From Atopsyche davidsoni (Eukaryota > Arthropoda > Insecta > Trichoptera > Hydrobiosidae), in the NCBI GenBank assembly GCA_022113835.1, contig JAILWY010000023.1, forward strand, positions 13,638,001 through 13,702,000: DNA of 64,000 bases, written 5' to 3'. Position numbers and translations under genes: made by a program. Positions 1 to 14,000 of this stretch are shown here, one piece after another (position 1 is the first letter of the stretch; every line of letters begins with the position of its first letter). A model generated the notes under the pieces. That model saw only the letters and a program-made list of their open reading frames with translations, did not search any database and was not told where the DNA came from.

Positions 1-3000
1 TTAGAAGACCGGCCGGGCCGGTTATAGCGACTACACATTTGGCATCTCCGTGGGACATCCTGGAATTAGAAACAAAGAAAGTCTACAAGAAAAAAACTCC
101 GAGAAATGGCCCACGGATTGAATGACATTTTTTTTTTTTGAATTTCTTGTGCGATCTGGCGAAAACGAGTTTAAAAAAAACTTTTAATCGTAGGATTTAA
201 TTAGTCTCAATTTCGACTCAAGGAACAGATTCTGTGCATTTCAATGTTTTGTTTAAATGTCATACATAACCTTGGCCACCTATTTATAATTTGATACATA
301 TATTTATAAATCATAAAAATATTTATTAGGAACCATAAACCTTATTTATCAGGAGCTCTTTATCATGCTGGATTTCATACAAATTTCATTAATATCCATT
401 TTACAAAATTTAGAAAAAAATAGTTATTTACGATGGATGCAAATAACTTACAAGGAAACATTGCAATAACAAGTTCTTAATAATAACCCGTGTAAAAGGT
501 ATAAAATTTGATTGGATTTCATAGAAAAAAATATTTTATCAACGTTATATTTAAATCTGACGTAACAGTTAAAAGAGGGGATTCAAACCATAAGACAAAA
601 AATGTTAAAAATGTTTGAAATACTATTTTGCTCTGCATGCGGTTTGCTGACACTCATTGTTGATTTACATCTCACCTGTATTTTACACTCTGCATTTATA
701 CCATGCGAGCTATCTGGCGTCAATGTCACTTTCTGGCAAGAAGTTGCTTGAACCTTCCAAATCCCCCCTTTTTCAAATTCAACGGAATTATATATCTTTA
801 TAACCAAACCAGTTAACCATACTTCATTATATTCACTATTTTTGCTGAAATTTATTTAAAAATAAATAGTTGCAACTCAACTCACTTCTGAGGAGATTTA
901 TTTGAGAGTTTTAGAATATTTGTAAGAAGGTCTTAAACCTGATCTTGTCAATATCTCTACGACGGAAATGACGGAGCATCCGCTATTATAGGACACAAGA
1001 TGCCAGTTCCCATGGCCTTGGTAACAGAGATCTACTGCACTAGTCGTTTACAACATACTATTAATTTTATTAATACTTTATTTATTTTAATAAACTTCAT
1101 ATCATATACCATTTTAATAGTAGGAAATTCTCTTTTGTTGGATAATATATGAAAAGATATATTGAATGCATTAAATTGCGACGCGCCATAGTGACTGTAG
1201 GCTCTAGATCGTAAAGTCTGTATGAGGGTATTTCAATGGATTTTTCTGGAAAATTATTCAATACTGTTTTAACGAAACCTGTGAAGCTTTACAATCACAT
1301 CTCATATAGACGTTCTCTTTACATATTAGTGTCACAAGAACTCATTTTTTTCCAACTTGATACGAATGTAACTCGTTATTGTTTGGTAGACGTCCATGTG
1401 CAGCAGTCGTAATTATGCCTTTATGCAACTGCGCTTATGGCGAACAGCGAACCGTATCGCTCAGTTACAAATGATTTTTTGTAACTGCAATTTAGTGATA
1501 TGAATTTTTGACGATGATTTATTAGGGGAGATCAACTAACCGAGTTTTTAATAACGATAAAAGAAAACTTTCATGAACACAATGGCTAAATTTTTGTAAA
1601 ATATAAATTTCGTACATAATATAGTTATTCAACCAATATTGCTTTATCGTTAGTAAATACAATTACTGAATATTGAAATAAACCTAGATTTTTTAATCCA
1701 AGAATTTCAAAGTGGGAAAACCGTGCATAATTTTACGATAAATTGTTTTCTGTTGTATTTACGATTACTACTGGCATAAATGCGCTTTCATGGCCAATAA
1801 GGTAATACTTTTTTTTTTACTACGCATTCTAGAGGCTGTGCAAACTATGTAAAATACGTTGATCACAGCGTGGAGTATGAAGCAGTGCACACGGGTATAA
1901 TGCAGATATAAAAATAACTATACGTAATCTTTTCGCGTAGTCGAAGTAAAAAAAAAGTGCCGATTGACTTAACTGTAAATTCTGTTAAGGACGATATTGA
2001 ATTTTTATATTTACCCTGGCCTGAGTTTGGTGTTATCTATTTTGATAAACTTTACTGTCAACACTGAAGCCATTCACAACTATTAACTGAATGGTAAGGA
2101 AATTTAATTATAATCCGTTGTCTGATTCAACGCTTCCCCGTAGGCGAACGGTTAGGACCAACGGAGATATAGTATACAGATTCTACTATAGACGTAACTC
2201 TGTACCGAAATAGACGGACCAGTGTAGAAGAGAAACAATAAAATGATGGTGAGATCACGATATCCTCTCGTTCATTCTCATTGGAATCCTCTATGCGGCA
2301 ATGTCGTAATATGAGAAATAAAAAATTGGAATGGATTATTCCATCTTAACCCTCCGCATACCGCGTAAATTATATTAGCTATGTATTTAAAAGTTATGCA
2401 TAAAATTTTATTACTCATAATATTAAATTTATTGCGGTATAATTTTAAATGTGACCGAGAACTTCAAATTAAACTTTCATTATTTAATATTTTGGCTAAA
2501 AATACTTTGCAAAATTTATAAGATAGTGTCTTTATATATTTAAACAATTTATAATTATTATATTGTCAGTCCACGTATCAATACCAGAAAGAAGAAACAT
2601 TCCGTTAATATTGACGATTCCTACCATTATGTTAACAAAGTTTTTTTTATCTGTTTTTAATTGATTATAATATGCATAGTTTATATATCTATACATAAAC
2701 TGGATAAGTAATTTTTGATTGCGAATTATTTCACATTTTCGTTTAAAAAATTAAAAGGATTTCTGATCTCAAAAAAATATGTGTAATAGTTTAATACAAA
2801 CTGATCTTGTTTTGAGAACTATGCTATTGAGGTAATTACTAGTGTTATTTTTTTTTCATATTTTAGATCGATTTTTTTTCCTACCCAAAGTTTAGTTAAG
2901 CCCTACCGGCTGTGACTCTCCGCCCGCCTGGGGTTAACTCTTGTATTACGCAGATAGTGTTGCGCATGACCCAGTTCCGAATATAAGACCTGGCCATACA

Positions 3001-3553
3001 TCTGTCCGACCATTTCTCCCGAGGTCGTGGCAGAGAGTCAAGAAGAAACGATTGTGGGATGTCCAAGCTTTCCCCGAAATAACCCAAAACATTACTTCCT
3101 GCATCGCAAAAATTATAGTTGGATTGCGCCTGGGAGCAAATGAAAAATATACGCGAAAAGTATACTCCTGAGATGCCGAGCAGTCGTCCATTCATGTCCG
3201 TCGCAGTTTAATCATCACCATCGTCGACGTTTGTTGGTTTTTGCGTCATGTTATTTTAATTCTCTTCGTGTTCAATTATACTCTGAAATCTTATTTTCTT
3301 TTAAACTTCTAGCAGATTTTTTAAGTACTCGTTATTAATGAATACTCTTAATAAATAACATGTCTGATGTACTGATTTTAAAATGTCTCCTAAGTTTTTT
3401 TATGTGAAATATTTAAAGAAAGGTAAAACAAATTTGAGTCCTAGCCTGCTCACTATAATCAAGCAACAGTATGACTTGTGTAATGTTGTATTATTTTCTA
3501 TGCATATTGGTCGCCAGTCCAATTATCCAAACCCTCTATTTTGGAAACAAGGT
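1..3553. other. AT-rich non-coding spacer, no gene seen
   Basis: No convincing coding region on either strand. Bases 8-22 form a perfect GC-rich palindrome (ACCGGCC, one spacer base, GGCCGGT). A less AT-rich patch at about 2890-3200 is open on both strands at once, for 99 and 81 codons on minus and 76 on plus. The peptides resemble no family I know and overlap on opposite strands, as expected of chance frames. A weak internal-exon candidate at 676-732 is listed separately. The rest is A/T-rich DNA with short homopolymers. Confidence 0.6.
676..732 (-). other. Possible 57-bp internal exon (weak)
   Basis: Read on the minus strand, this stretch is preceded by a pyrimidine-rich acceptor-like end (CTTCTTGCCAG) and followed by a strong donor-like CAG/GTGAGA. 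It is exactly 19 codons long with one frame open, reading KVTLTPDSSHGINAECKIQ. That frame also belongs to a 74-codon open stretch at 583-807. The peptide resembles nothing I can name. Sites of this quality also arise by chance in 64 kb, so this is a candidate only; transcript data or a conserved frame in a related species would be needed. Confidence 0.18.
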
Positions 3554-3644
3554 AACCCTCTGTGCGGTTTCCCTAAATTGTGATGACAAACCTTGTACAT
3601 AAGAAGCAAGGTACCAAACCTATCAAAAAAAAACCTCTGTGCGG
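3554..3644 (+). mobile_element. Short retroposon tail flanked by a target-site duplication
   Basis: A 64-bp insert (3568-3631) ends in an A-rich tail and is bracketed by near-identical direct repeats: AACCCTCTGTGCGG at 3554-3567 and AACCTCTGTGCGG at 3632-3644. The insert contains AAATTGTGATGACAAACC and CCTTGTACATAAG, and matches a second copy at 28980-29088 that has its own, different duplication. This structure is typical of target-primed reverse transcription, either a 5'-truncated LINE end or a SINE. I do not recognise the family. This copy begins about 37 bp later in the shared sequence than the other, which fits 5' truncation. Confidence 0.75.
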
Positions 3645-6600
3645 AATTGAAGGACCCGTGCAACTAGTATAATTATATACCAAATTCTAGACACCATCCT
3701 AATACCAGCACTAACGCTAACTTCTTAAAGATAAATAATTTTAAAAATAGACAAACTATTAAGTACGTTGCATTAAGAACTTTTTTAATTGTTTAGTTTT
3801 CTGTGTAAGGGGAAACTTAAATCTACCCGCTCTCCTAAGACAATACACCCATTTTGGTATGTCATGGTTATATTAATCCTCACTTTTTTTTTTCAAACAG
3901 TAAATGACCAGACTTTGATTATAAAAGAAATTCACTATTTCGTGCCATTGGTGCGCGTAACATTTGACGTAGAGTTCTTATATACTAAATGATTCTGTCA
4001 TCTGCAAACATCTAAAAGTAAGAAGAGAAAATGGCAATAGTATTTATGTATACTTTTTCAAAATGGTAGAAGGTAGAATAATCACTAGAATTAATAATAT
4101 CAAGAGAGATCAACATATCAGTGTGGTAAAATGGTTGATCGTATTAAAAAATCTACTATGGTACATGACCACAGAATATAATCTCTGTTTTATATGATCC
4201 TTGAAAAGATCCTTGGAAGTGGATGAAGCAATGTATCAGTCATATGAAACTGAGCCTTAAAGGCACACTTTGAATAGCTCTCTACTCGGTTGACTTGGGT
4301 TTAGCACACATAATGAAAGTACTATGGTTCACTATGTATAAAACTGTTTATATTGCGTTGGAACTCTAGGCCTGTAGCGCTTGGTTTACTCGACCCAGGT
4401 TAGTTTTGTTTGTTGGGGAACTTATATTTACATGGCACATGCAGAACTGCGATATTTAATTTATAATACCTTTTTTTATGACTTATAATACATAAATACC
4501 ACAGATTTGTGCAGTGTATAAGTCATTATATTTTCTTATTATAATAATAGTTCCATATAAATCTAAAACTTTTGTTTAATTATTAAGGTTACCACTTTAA
4601 TATACAAGTCATAGAAGCTGCGTTAATAATGTGTCGAAAAATAATACTCTCACAGAAAATTTCGGCAAACAATATTTTTTTGTATTTTGAGATCAAGGAC
4701 ACTAGAAATTGGATCTGAAAGATTAAAAGTTTTACTCTCTGCAGTGTCTATTAATCATGTCTTATTTTCTCAAGAATATAAAAAAAATGTTTTTAATGTT
4801 TATTTCTTTTCGATGCTTGTAATGTAAATAGCAGTTTTTGCAGTTGTCGATTGTTAGTTGATTGCGCTCCTTCCGCTTGCGTCTACCCGGACGACAACTT
4901 TGTCGCGCGCTCGGGCTGGCCGCTCTATTCCTGGCGCTGGATCTTCAGAGGACACGTCTCGTAAATTATCGCCGTTTTATTTGGACTTAGGACGTTATAA
5001 TTAGCCGGCGGTGCGCAGGAGCCGCTGCACGCTGGGGCGCTCGGGAATTGTCCAGAGGATTACATAAACACTTATGTTTAAGTCTGACTTTGGAAATTCT
5101 ATTTATTATGTAAATGTTGCTTTGTATATGCGGTCCATGCGTAATAATGACCGTCTGTTGTTATATCTTGCACATTATAGTCACATTTCTTCAGGATATG
5201 TGATCAAAATCGAAGATGAAAATAAATTGGAAAATCGCAAGCTTGTACGCTTTTAAAAACGATATGATAACGTTAAAGCGTTTTAATTATTATCTTCGGC
5301 ATATCTTCTTTCACTTTGTCAAAAAAGCAGAAACAGCTTTGTTTAAATTCGCTTTTTTGGAGGACTAACTGGGGATCATACGAGAAAAAGGGTTCCTATC
5401 AAGACTTCAACGAACCATTGTTTCTAAAGTCACAGCTTCCCCGGACCTCTCAAATGTCTTAGATTGCTTTGGAATGCGCCCCGTCAAACTTACTTATATT
5501 ATTGGTTTTTATGTTTTCTTGGGATTAGGAAATTTATAACCTCAAACGGCAACTTATATTTTGAAATATACTAAAAAAAAATTATAATATATATATATTA
5601 TTTGTGATTTCAAAAACCAACAAAATGACTGAGATATGGAGTGTTATATCTTATACAATTTTATTTTAAATCGATTTGTAGGCAAAACTATTGTATTACT
5701 CTCGGCAGACCAGAGCGACGATCAAGACACTCGACTGTCGTGTATGCTACATTTCAACTTTCCACATAATTTGCTCTCCACACAGCAAATATGAAAATTG
5801 CAGGTGCCTCCGCCGAGTGGCAGAAATCTAATGGCAGCACTCGCCGAGGAGGCGGCTGCAGATTGTATAATGCTCGCTAACGGCGATTTAAGTATCGGAG
5901 GAAGTATTTGGCGGTTAATGGCGACTTGCGCAAAATAAGATTGCATCAGCTGGTGGCGAATGAACATAATTGCATTTATTTTCCAAGCGCCATAAGGTTC
6001 ACATGTCGTCACGGCCTATTCCGGTCCATTGTCAAAGGTATTGTGTACATTTACGTAATAACAGCAAACACAGCTATATTAATGATAATGCTTGCTGGTT
6101 TCAGAAATATTTAGTGTATGTCATCTGTTTAGAACACAACACAAAATGTCTATATATAATATTATGTAGGACGGTTTTGGCTTTGCATTATTGTTACTTA
6201 ATAATGAATATTTAATTGATATATAAAACCATGTTCTAGCAATAAATAATAGAATAAGATTTATTTTGTATGGATATCAATTACGTAAGGCTTCAAATAT
6301 TTTTAAAATTCTAATTAATCTTTAATTGTATTTAAGTATTCTTTCTCACATTACAACCACTCTTATTCTTGACGCTTGGTAAAAATTCTTGCTTTTAGTA
6401 TTCTTTACAATATAACTACTTATTATATACACTATAAAAACTTTAAATTATACATGTATATTATAACAGTTTTTAGGAGCCACAAGATAATATGTCCATA
6501 ATTTACACTCTGTTTATTTTTTTACATTGGAAAAGGAATATCATAAGATTTGAAAAATAATTCAATTTATATAAAAATATTTAATTTCAATAAACTCTTG

Positions 6601-7108
6601 CAGATTTCAGTAGATTTAAAAGTTCTGTATTTTTACCGTTATATCGATAATGTAAATAGTAAATTTCCTTATCATGATAAGGTATTGAAATTCCCAGTAT
6701 GTATTCCTTGGAGTGAATGGTTAAAGGCTCTCAGAAGATTTCAAGGAAATATGTTTTCCCCATATCTTATCTCCTTGCTAGAATCTGTGTAAGCTGGCTC
6801 TCTTGGCGCCTGTCTTTACCTTATCTGCAGTGTGTCAATTGGATTAGCCAATCTGAATTATTAAATGATCGATTGAAATACTCGATCATATTCAACATGT
6901 TAAGCAATAGAATATAACAAAAATAGTATCCAATAGTCATAATAATTGAAAAATATCTAAAATCATCTGAACGGGAGCGTTGATTTACAATTACTGTATA
7001 AATCTTCTTTTATACAAATACAGTCCTTCAGGGTCGCCGGCTCTCAATCGCGAGATGCAGTTTCTTGATTTCCAAATTTTACTTATTTTTTCTTCTTTGT
7101 TGTTGCAG
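3645..7108. other. AT-rich spacer with two GC-rich patches, no gene seen
   Basis: No coding region is supported. GC-rich, non-repetitive patches lie at about 4860-5060 and 5790-5965. The second contains an imperfect hairpin with arms GCCTCCGCCGAGTG and CACTCGCCGAGGAGGC around 5805-5855. Open frames of 60-96 codons over these patches overlap one another on both strands and show no family resemblance. Outside the patches the sequence is A/T-rich with no clear repeats. Confidence 0.55.
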
Positions 7109-7152
7109 GTAAAGTCACACCGAGATATCATTCTGCCAGTAATGATCAAAAG
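7109..7152 (+). other. Possible 44-bp internal exon (weak)
   Basis: A long pyrimidine tract (TTTTTTCTTCTTTGTTGTTG) leads into CAG at 7106-7108, and the segment is followed by AAAAG/GTAAAC. Of the three frames, one reads VKSHRDIILPVMIK and another, offset by two bases, KVTPRYHSASNDQK; the third stops at once. Neither peptide is recognised. The acceptor is one of the best-looking in the window, but the donor is only moderate and nothing nearby can be assigned as a partner exon. Candidate only. Confidence 0.22.
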
Positions 7153-9490
7153 GTAAACACTTTTTTAATATCATTAATTGTGTTAATATTTACGCATCAT
7201 ACGTTAGCAACAAGTCACGTGCGCAACTCTACGGCTGTAATGTTTTCTTTTTCATCACATGATTGTTTTCGTTTGATTCTCACATTTGTGTCTACACCGA
7301 TAGTTCCTATAGAGTATTTTTTTTATGGTTGATTTAATATTTTTATCAGTAAAATTTATTGTAATAAATATACACTATAATCGAAGTTGAACTTATTAAC
7401 TTTTATAAAATAAAACAACAAACGATTTCTTACAGAACATAAATAAGCGTACCATTTATTGGTTAGTTTTGAAAAGTTTGTCACTAATCCGAGGATAAAG
7501 CAATCCTGTACATATTGACGATAGTAAAAATAATTAAATTTATAAAATAAGATAAAACAAAAGGAGAATTAATAATACAGAAAATCATTTATAATAATTT
7601 CAAAATATTGAATTTGCCATGTAACGTTGAATAAATGCTAAAATTATCAATAAAACATATATTTTATTCAATTTTAGCACTTCGGCTAATTCTTCGAGGA
7701 AGTCGGTAAATATTCATCATTAAAGCTAAGCACCTGACTTATGCTAACCAAAGGACAAACACTCGGAGAGTAGGGAGGGTCTCCGAGGGGGCCCGAGTGG
7801 CCCCAGTGCGGCGATGCGCTGCGGGCACTGCTGCAAGCTGTACAATATTGCACGCGGACTGTACGGACTCTTTATTCAGCTGATGAATATATAATACATA
7901 CTGCAGAAATTGCCTATACACAATTTGTATTTTATTTAATTTTTAATAATCTTGCAAATATGCACTGGGGCCAAATATTAAAAATTTTGAATAAAAATTC
8001 CAAATTGCTTCTTAGTTATAAATACACTATAAATCTCACATTTTTTTCTCAATAAAATATCATATTAGATTAACATTTACGTTAATATATTTTATTTACT
8101 TGCTTCGAAAATCGGCTCACAAAATTTTCTATATTTTCGTAATTAATCACTACTACTATAACACCCCCATATGTGAAAAGTTATTTAAATATTTCTGAAA
8201 ATTTCGAGCATCAATACATCAATTATCTCCGGTAAAAATAAACATGTGGTGATAAGGAAAGTAATCAATACCGTATCAGTAATTTTTAGTACCTTTCACT
8301 TTTGCTTACGCAAAAATACACTTTTATCGATTTTTTGATAAATCAGATGTTTTTGTAATTACTAATATTTTCTCTCAGATTATCTGCACTTGTGATTTCA
8401 AGGTTTCGCAACCGTTTTGAGTGATTTTTCCTGGAAATATATAATATATTATCAAACAGGACGCATAAATGCATTGCATTATTAGCTTATGTAACTGATA
8501 CCTTACAGTGTAATCGGTTTGTGTACATACACAATATTCGATACTTCCCAGAAACCTAGGTGTGGCCTTTCGCCAAATGTTTACCAACTGTTATCTACCA
8601 CAAATTTCTGGTATCTCGAATTCTTAATAAATGCATGCAATATGATTGATTATATCTTACATAATACACAGAACAAGCAATTGGTATTTTACTGATTTTA
8701 TTTAAAATTAAACTCCGTTTTATTTCATTTTGTAAAAAAATATCATTCAAATACATAAATATTTTTATACTATAATTACAATATATGTACTAAAAATAGA
8801 ATAGATTTCTTAAATATTTAAAATTGGTTTAATAATTGGTATTTAAAACAATTATCATTAGACTAACGGTTAATCAAGTACGAGAAATTTGGTGAGCGTT
8901 TTCGCCAAATGTAAATTATAATAATTAGAATAGTACGATAAATATCATTTTACGACAGCAACATATTCTTTCTATAAAAAAATAATTAAAAAGAAGGGTT
9001 AGTGGAATGCGAGCCTCTGAATACAAAAATTAGATTCTGGAAAACCTCACAAACCTCCGGGATATTTGTCCAGGACCACCCCAGCCAAGTAGGAGGTAAT
9101 ATATTTTTTAAAGAAAACACGAAGCGATATATACATTATATCACAATATTATAAAAATATAATCAGAATAATTAAACATTCAGTACAATCAGCTAAATGA
9201 TCAGGACAATCTCAATCCTTCAGTGCGCATGAGTTTTTAATCCAATGTATACTTTTTCTATCCTGCATATTAGAAATCGGCATTACAATTCTATGTATTG
9301 ATTGATATCGTTATCAAGTATGTCAGCCAGAGTGAGTGAAGTGTTCCACACATAAATTGTTATCAATGGATGTAAAATGTGCTCAAGGTTAGCGATGTTT
9401 ATCATTCCGCGTTATCAATATTTATGTAAAATCTTCTTAAAATTTTAGTATGTATTCCAAAGTGAATAGTATATAATTTGGACAATCAGG

Positions 9491-9557
<67 letters not shown>

Positions 9558-10894
9558 CATATATATACGTTGTTCGTTTTATAATCGAGCATTTTATATA
9601 CTTTTTATAGTTTTGAAGTACGAAAAACTGTTTTATATATTTCTTAGCTTCGAGTTCAAACGTTGGTCCTTTTTTTTGTAAGAACCGCCGGTCTCTCAAC
9701 ACGATGCGGCGTATTGCACGATTGCGATAACTTATATCGCACGGATCGCTTCTCAATACACTGCTATTCCGTTACGCTCTGCCGGTAGTCTCCCTTTTCG
9801 TTGCATTAAAGCAACAACTAAATACACGAAGCTCACTCTCTTAATGAGCTTAAGTGTGCATACAGTCACATTGACTAGATTGTGTTTTTCTGCATTACTC
9901 TCTTGGCTAATCGTTTTAAAGGGCAAATCGAGAAATTGCAAAAAGATAACGCTCGAACAAGACATTTGCTTGAAATCTGCATGTTCACGTATTGAGTTGT
10001 GCATCTTGACAGCAACTGTATATGCGTTTGTCTGAAATTTCAAAAAAATCAAGCCGTCTTCAATTTCCTTACATTTCTTGTAATAATTTTATATCATCAC
10101 GAATATCGTGTAAAATAAGAATATGAATTTTTTAAAATAACAATAGTGATCCCTCGTTTCAAAATCTTTTCCTGGCATATCCTTGTTGTTTTTTTTTTTA
10201 TTTTAAGTTAATTTTACAAAACTATAAGTTTTTTGAGGATTTTTAAAGCATATATTATACATATCTTATTTCTGCAAATCCTGCGCAAGTTTCTTTAACA
10301 CGTTTTTTCGACTTTTATGTGTCTAAATATATATCTGTGTTTCAGCCGATTTATGTACCTGACATTTTTTTTCTAGTAGTTTTTAATTTATTTTTCGGTT
10401 TTTGACATGGTGGTACACTTTCGTGATCTCGACTGCACTTGCATGCATACTTACGTGTTTAATTCCAGAGACAATATAACTGGTTTCTCAGGAAGTGGGG
10501 TGGATGAGGCGACGGTAAGAAGAAAGAGCTTTGTGCATAAAAATGAAACTAAATGCACTAGGTTGCATGTGCATTATACGAATAATGGCTCATGCCACAG
10601 GTAATATGTGCATTACTCATTGTATGGATATTTTTTGTGTAAATTTATGAATACAAAATAAAATTTATATCTTTACAAATAACCACTGACATCTGGGAGC
10701 TCAACACAATTAATTCACTCGCGTACTGTCTCAAATAATTAACTATAAATTTTGAATTTATATTATTATTATATAAATATATTTAACACAACACTTTTTT
10801 AACACTTTTTTTTGTATTAATTATTCTAACAAGTTTAGTTTAATACAAATTTAATAGAAAATATGCATGTAACGTAAGAAAATTATCTATCATT
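7153..10894. other. AT-rich spacer, no gene seen
   Basis: Mostly A/T-rich sequence. One GC-rich patch at about 7745-7870 carries a perfect 8-bp hairpin: CTCGGAGA at 7762-7769 and TCTCCGAG at 7780-7787. The open frames at 9445-9756 (minus) and 9753-10052 (minus) run through or beside the (TA)n tract. The first owes its tyrosine/isoleucine repeat to that microsatellite and is not a gene. Confidence 0.55.
9494..9568. repeat. (TA)n microsatellite
   Basis: About 75 bp of alternating A and T, interrupted only by single C bases near 9542 and 9558. The short peptide frames across it are artefacts of the dinucleotide repeat. Confidence 0.95.
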
Positions 10895-11032
10895 CGGTTC
10901 TTCGGTGTTATGTCGCATTTTCGTTATTTTGACCCTTGCTACGGTGTTTGATTCCTGAAGATAGCCTCAGTACCGGGACGGAAACGTTTGAATATTAAAC
11001 AAGTAACATTGCGACATAGCACCCAAGAACCG
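10895..11032. mobile_element. MITE-like inverted-repeat element, 138 bp
   Basis: Terminal inverted repeats of 23 bp match at 21 positions. The left arm at 10895-10917 starts CGGTTCTTCGGTG and the right arm at 11010-11032 ends CACCCAAGAACCG. The interior contains a CTGAAGATAGCC block followed by GGGACGGAAACG, an arrangement faintly like a hammerhead-ribozyme core. I could not build a convincing stem set, so no ribozyme is called. No transposase frame is present; the element is non-autonomous or a fragment. No target-site duplication was confirmed. Confidence 0.6.
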
Positions 11033-14000
11033 AGTATTCATAAAAGCAACGGCCGCCAAAATCTACGGACACTCAGCATGGACTACTTTACAATGTCATT
11101 AGTTATTACGCATAAATTAATATCTGTAAGCATTAAACTTGTCTGACATTGAATGCATTTTTATGACTAACTAGGCATGCACCAGTGGCGCGCTATTAGT
11201 TCCGATTGTTTGCATTCAGTTTTTTCACCGCTTACAAAATGCAATGACAAAAGTATTGTACTGTTGTAATTCTCTACATTTTAATAAGAGTTCAAGCGAC
11301 CAGCTATTATATAAAAATGAATGGAAAAACCGACGACTACATAATTTCAACAATATTGAACTCGTCGCTTGTGAAATACAAATAACGTCGTAACTCAAAA
11401 TTCTTATTCTTCAGAGAATCGACACGGGCTTTGCTGTTTCAGAAAGTAATTATTTTTCTAAACCTTAGTATTTAACACGTGCATTTTATTTTCATCTTAT
11501 TATATCTTATATATTTGAGACTTCTACACCAGTGAGTGTAAATATCTGCGTTATAATAAAAAAAATAAATTCAAAAGCAAACAGTGTTAAAGTGCGAATA
11601 AAAAAATGTTAATAGTTTCGTAATTTCCGGAAAACTCTAGGTACAACGATCGGACCAATGCTATCGATTTTGCATAGCCATTTCCGCTGTTGAAACAAAT
11701 GGACTACCTGAAGTGTCTCATTGAACTACATGGACGAGCCCTGATGCACGGACTGCACGACACTTGTTATCTGCAAAGTGCATTGTTTCAGCTAATGACA
11801 ATATTGTTTTCATAGATAACCGACTGCGCCTCTTGCTTTATTGTATTTGAAGTTCACACTTATTTCACAATGTTATGAAATAATTCTTCTGAGAGCAGAA
11901 TGATTTATATATGAAGCTATAACAAGAAAATAACAATTATTGGTGTATTATCATATCTAACTTGCTATATAAACTACAAATTTATTCTACTAATACAATA
12001 ATTCATTAAAAAAAAAATTATTTCTATTGAGGGATCTACTAGTTATCAGTGTATTTATGATTATCCTAGGATATTTCATTTTATTAATTTTTAAATCAGG
12101 TGTTTCCCTACTCGTTGCACTAGTACATGTCATAAAGAAAAGTTTTTTAAACTATCTTATTATTTATTGCCATTCGCATAAACAGACGCCCGAAAAGGTA
12201 TACACGCGTGTACATGTCTTCTGGTGTTGATTTTAATAGTAGTTTAGTTTTATTTTGGTCATCATACACCAAAGAGACTCATTCACGCATGCACGGTGAG
12301 ACAGTAGAAAACAGTAACTAGCAAATCAATTAGTTTTATATTGTATTATTGTCGTTGTTTATCAAGTCTTTATACATTTTTCGTCAGTTCTTGTTTTTAT
12401 TTATAAATATAAAAACTCATATTAACATTTATTGTTTTTTTTTTTAAATACTATACAACCCTATGATATCATATAAAAACATTGTAGGGGGGATCTGAAC
12501 ATATGAGTTCAATACGTCACCCTACAAATTAAAAAAATAAGCAATTGATCTTAATCAATATTTATAACCACGACAGGTGTATTTACCTTCGATTTATTTA
12601 GTTATAACGTTAATTTTATCGCTTCATAGTGGTGTTCACATAAAGTAAGCAAATAGCTTAATTACGTAAGCCTTGTTCAAAGTCAAATAAGGTTTTTAAT
12701 TAAATTCTCCATATCAATAGTCCGATCCGGATTTCAGTCACGACGCGGTAACCTCCTGCCTTAGAAACACATTAAAAGGCAAAATAATGTGTAGCTTTAT
12801 TGTTTAAGAATTATGTAAAAGTTCCAAGTAGTTATTATTTTAGTATTTACTATGGTGCTTGTAATAAATTTGTAAATAATATAATTACATTAGGCTAAAA
12901 AAAAAAGTACAATTTATCAATTCTATTGTGTTTAATCGTGTGGAATAATTCAATAAAAAAAATTTAAAAGCTAAAGGCGCTGTATGTGAAATAGTTTAGT
13001 GAATATTTTAAACATAAGTTATCGGTTTGCATGTATGATGTATGATATATATGAGAATTTTATTCATCAAAAATAATATATTTTTACTAACGAGATGAAA
13101 ATATAGACTATATAAATTATATAATATATTAATTAATAGACGAATAAAAACTAGAACTGAAACCTAATATAACTTTAAAAGGTCTGGAATATTGATGTAT
13201 TAACTATACTTATTTTGAAGACATTATATCTCATTATTACTTGAGATTCAATTTTATATATTGTTTTTTAAATTAAAACGGTAGTTAGCAATATATCGAG
13301 TATACAATAAAAAAAATTGCCTTTCTATTTAATCAACAATATAAATTTCATCAAGAAACCTTTCACATTTAATCACATATAGGCACTACTAAACTCGTCT
13401 AAAATTAATTAACAGTTGCTTACTTATATTCAATAAATTTTGCATTATTTAGTTTTACGTATATACTCGTACTATCAAGAAATAGATTTTGATTATAAAA
13501 AAATTATTTGTTTTTAACACATTATTAATAAAATTGATTTTCATGAATACATATAGGGAACGCAAAGAGTGCGCCTTTTTACTGTTGTGGAATTTATCAT
13601 ATTTCATAATACATATTTTTTAATCATTTATTCGTTTCAATTCAAGTTTTTTTTGCGTTATAAATAATCAACATAAAGTAAATTTTATTAAAACAATAGA
13701 AGGCGCAATATAAAACAATAAACTTTTTTCAGAGATATTTCTTGTTATTGTGAAATACTGAAGTAATTCTGGAAAAAATAATTTGACTTTATTTCATATT
13801 TGTCCTGTATATTCATTTTAATTAGTTAAAACATTTTTTTTAAATTTCGCAATATTAATTTTTTTTAAATATTTGCTTAAAATATTTACCTTCTCACCCT
13901 CATTAGGATACTTTTAAACGATTTATTGGTTTAAAATATTTCATAAACATATAGTTTTATTATTCCGGATTGCACAACATTATGAAATTCTATTCGATGT

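Noticed and set aside
2896..3195. 99-codon minus frame and its overlapping neighbours
   Set aside because: Three frames on opposite strands are open over the same 250 bp, typical of a patch poor in stop codons; none resembles a known protein.
10951..10986. Hammerhead ribozyme in the 10.9-kb element
   Set aside because: CTGAAGA and GAAAC are present, but stem II is poor and no cleavage-site stem could be drawn; kept only as a low-weight finding.
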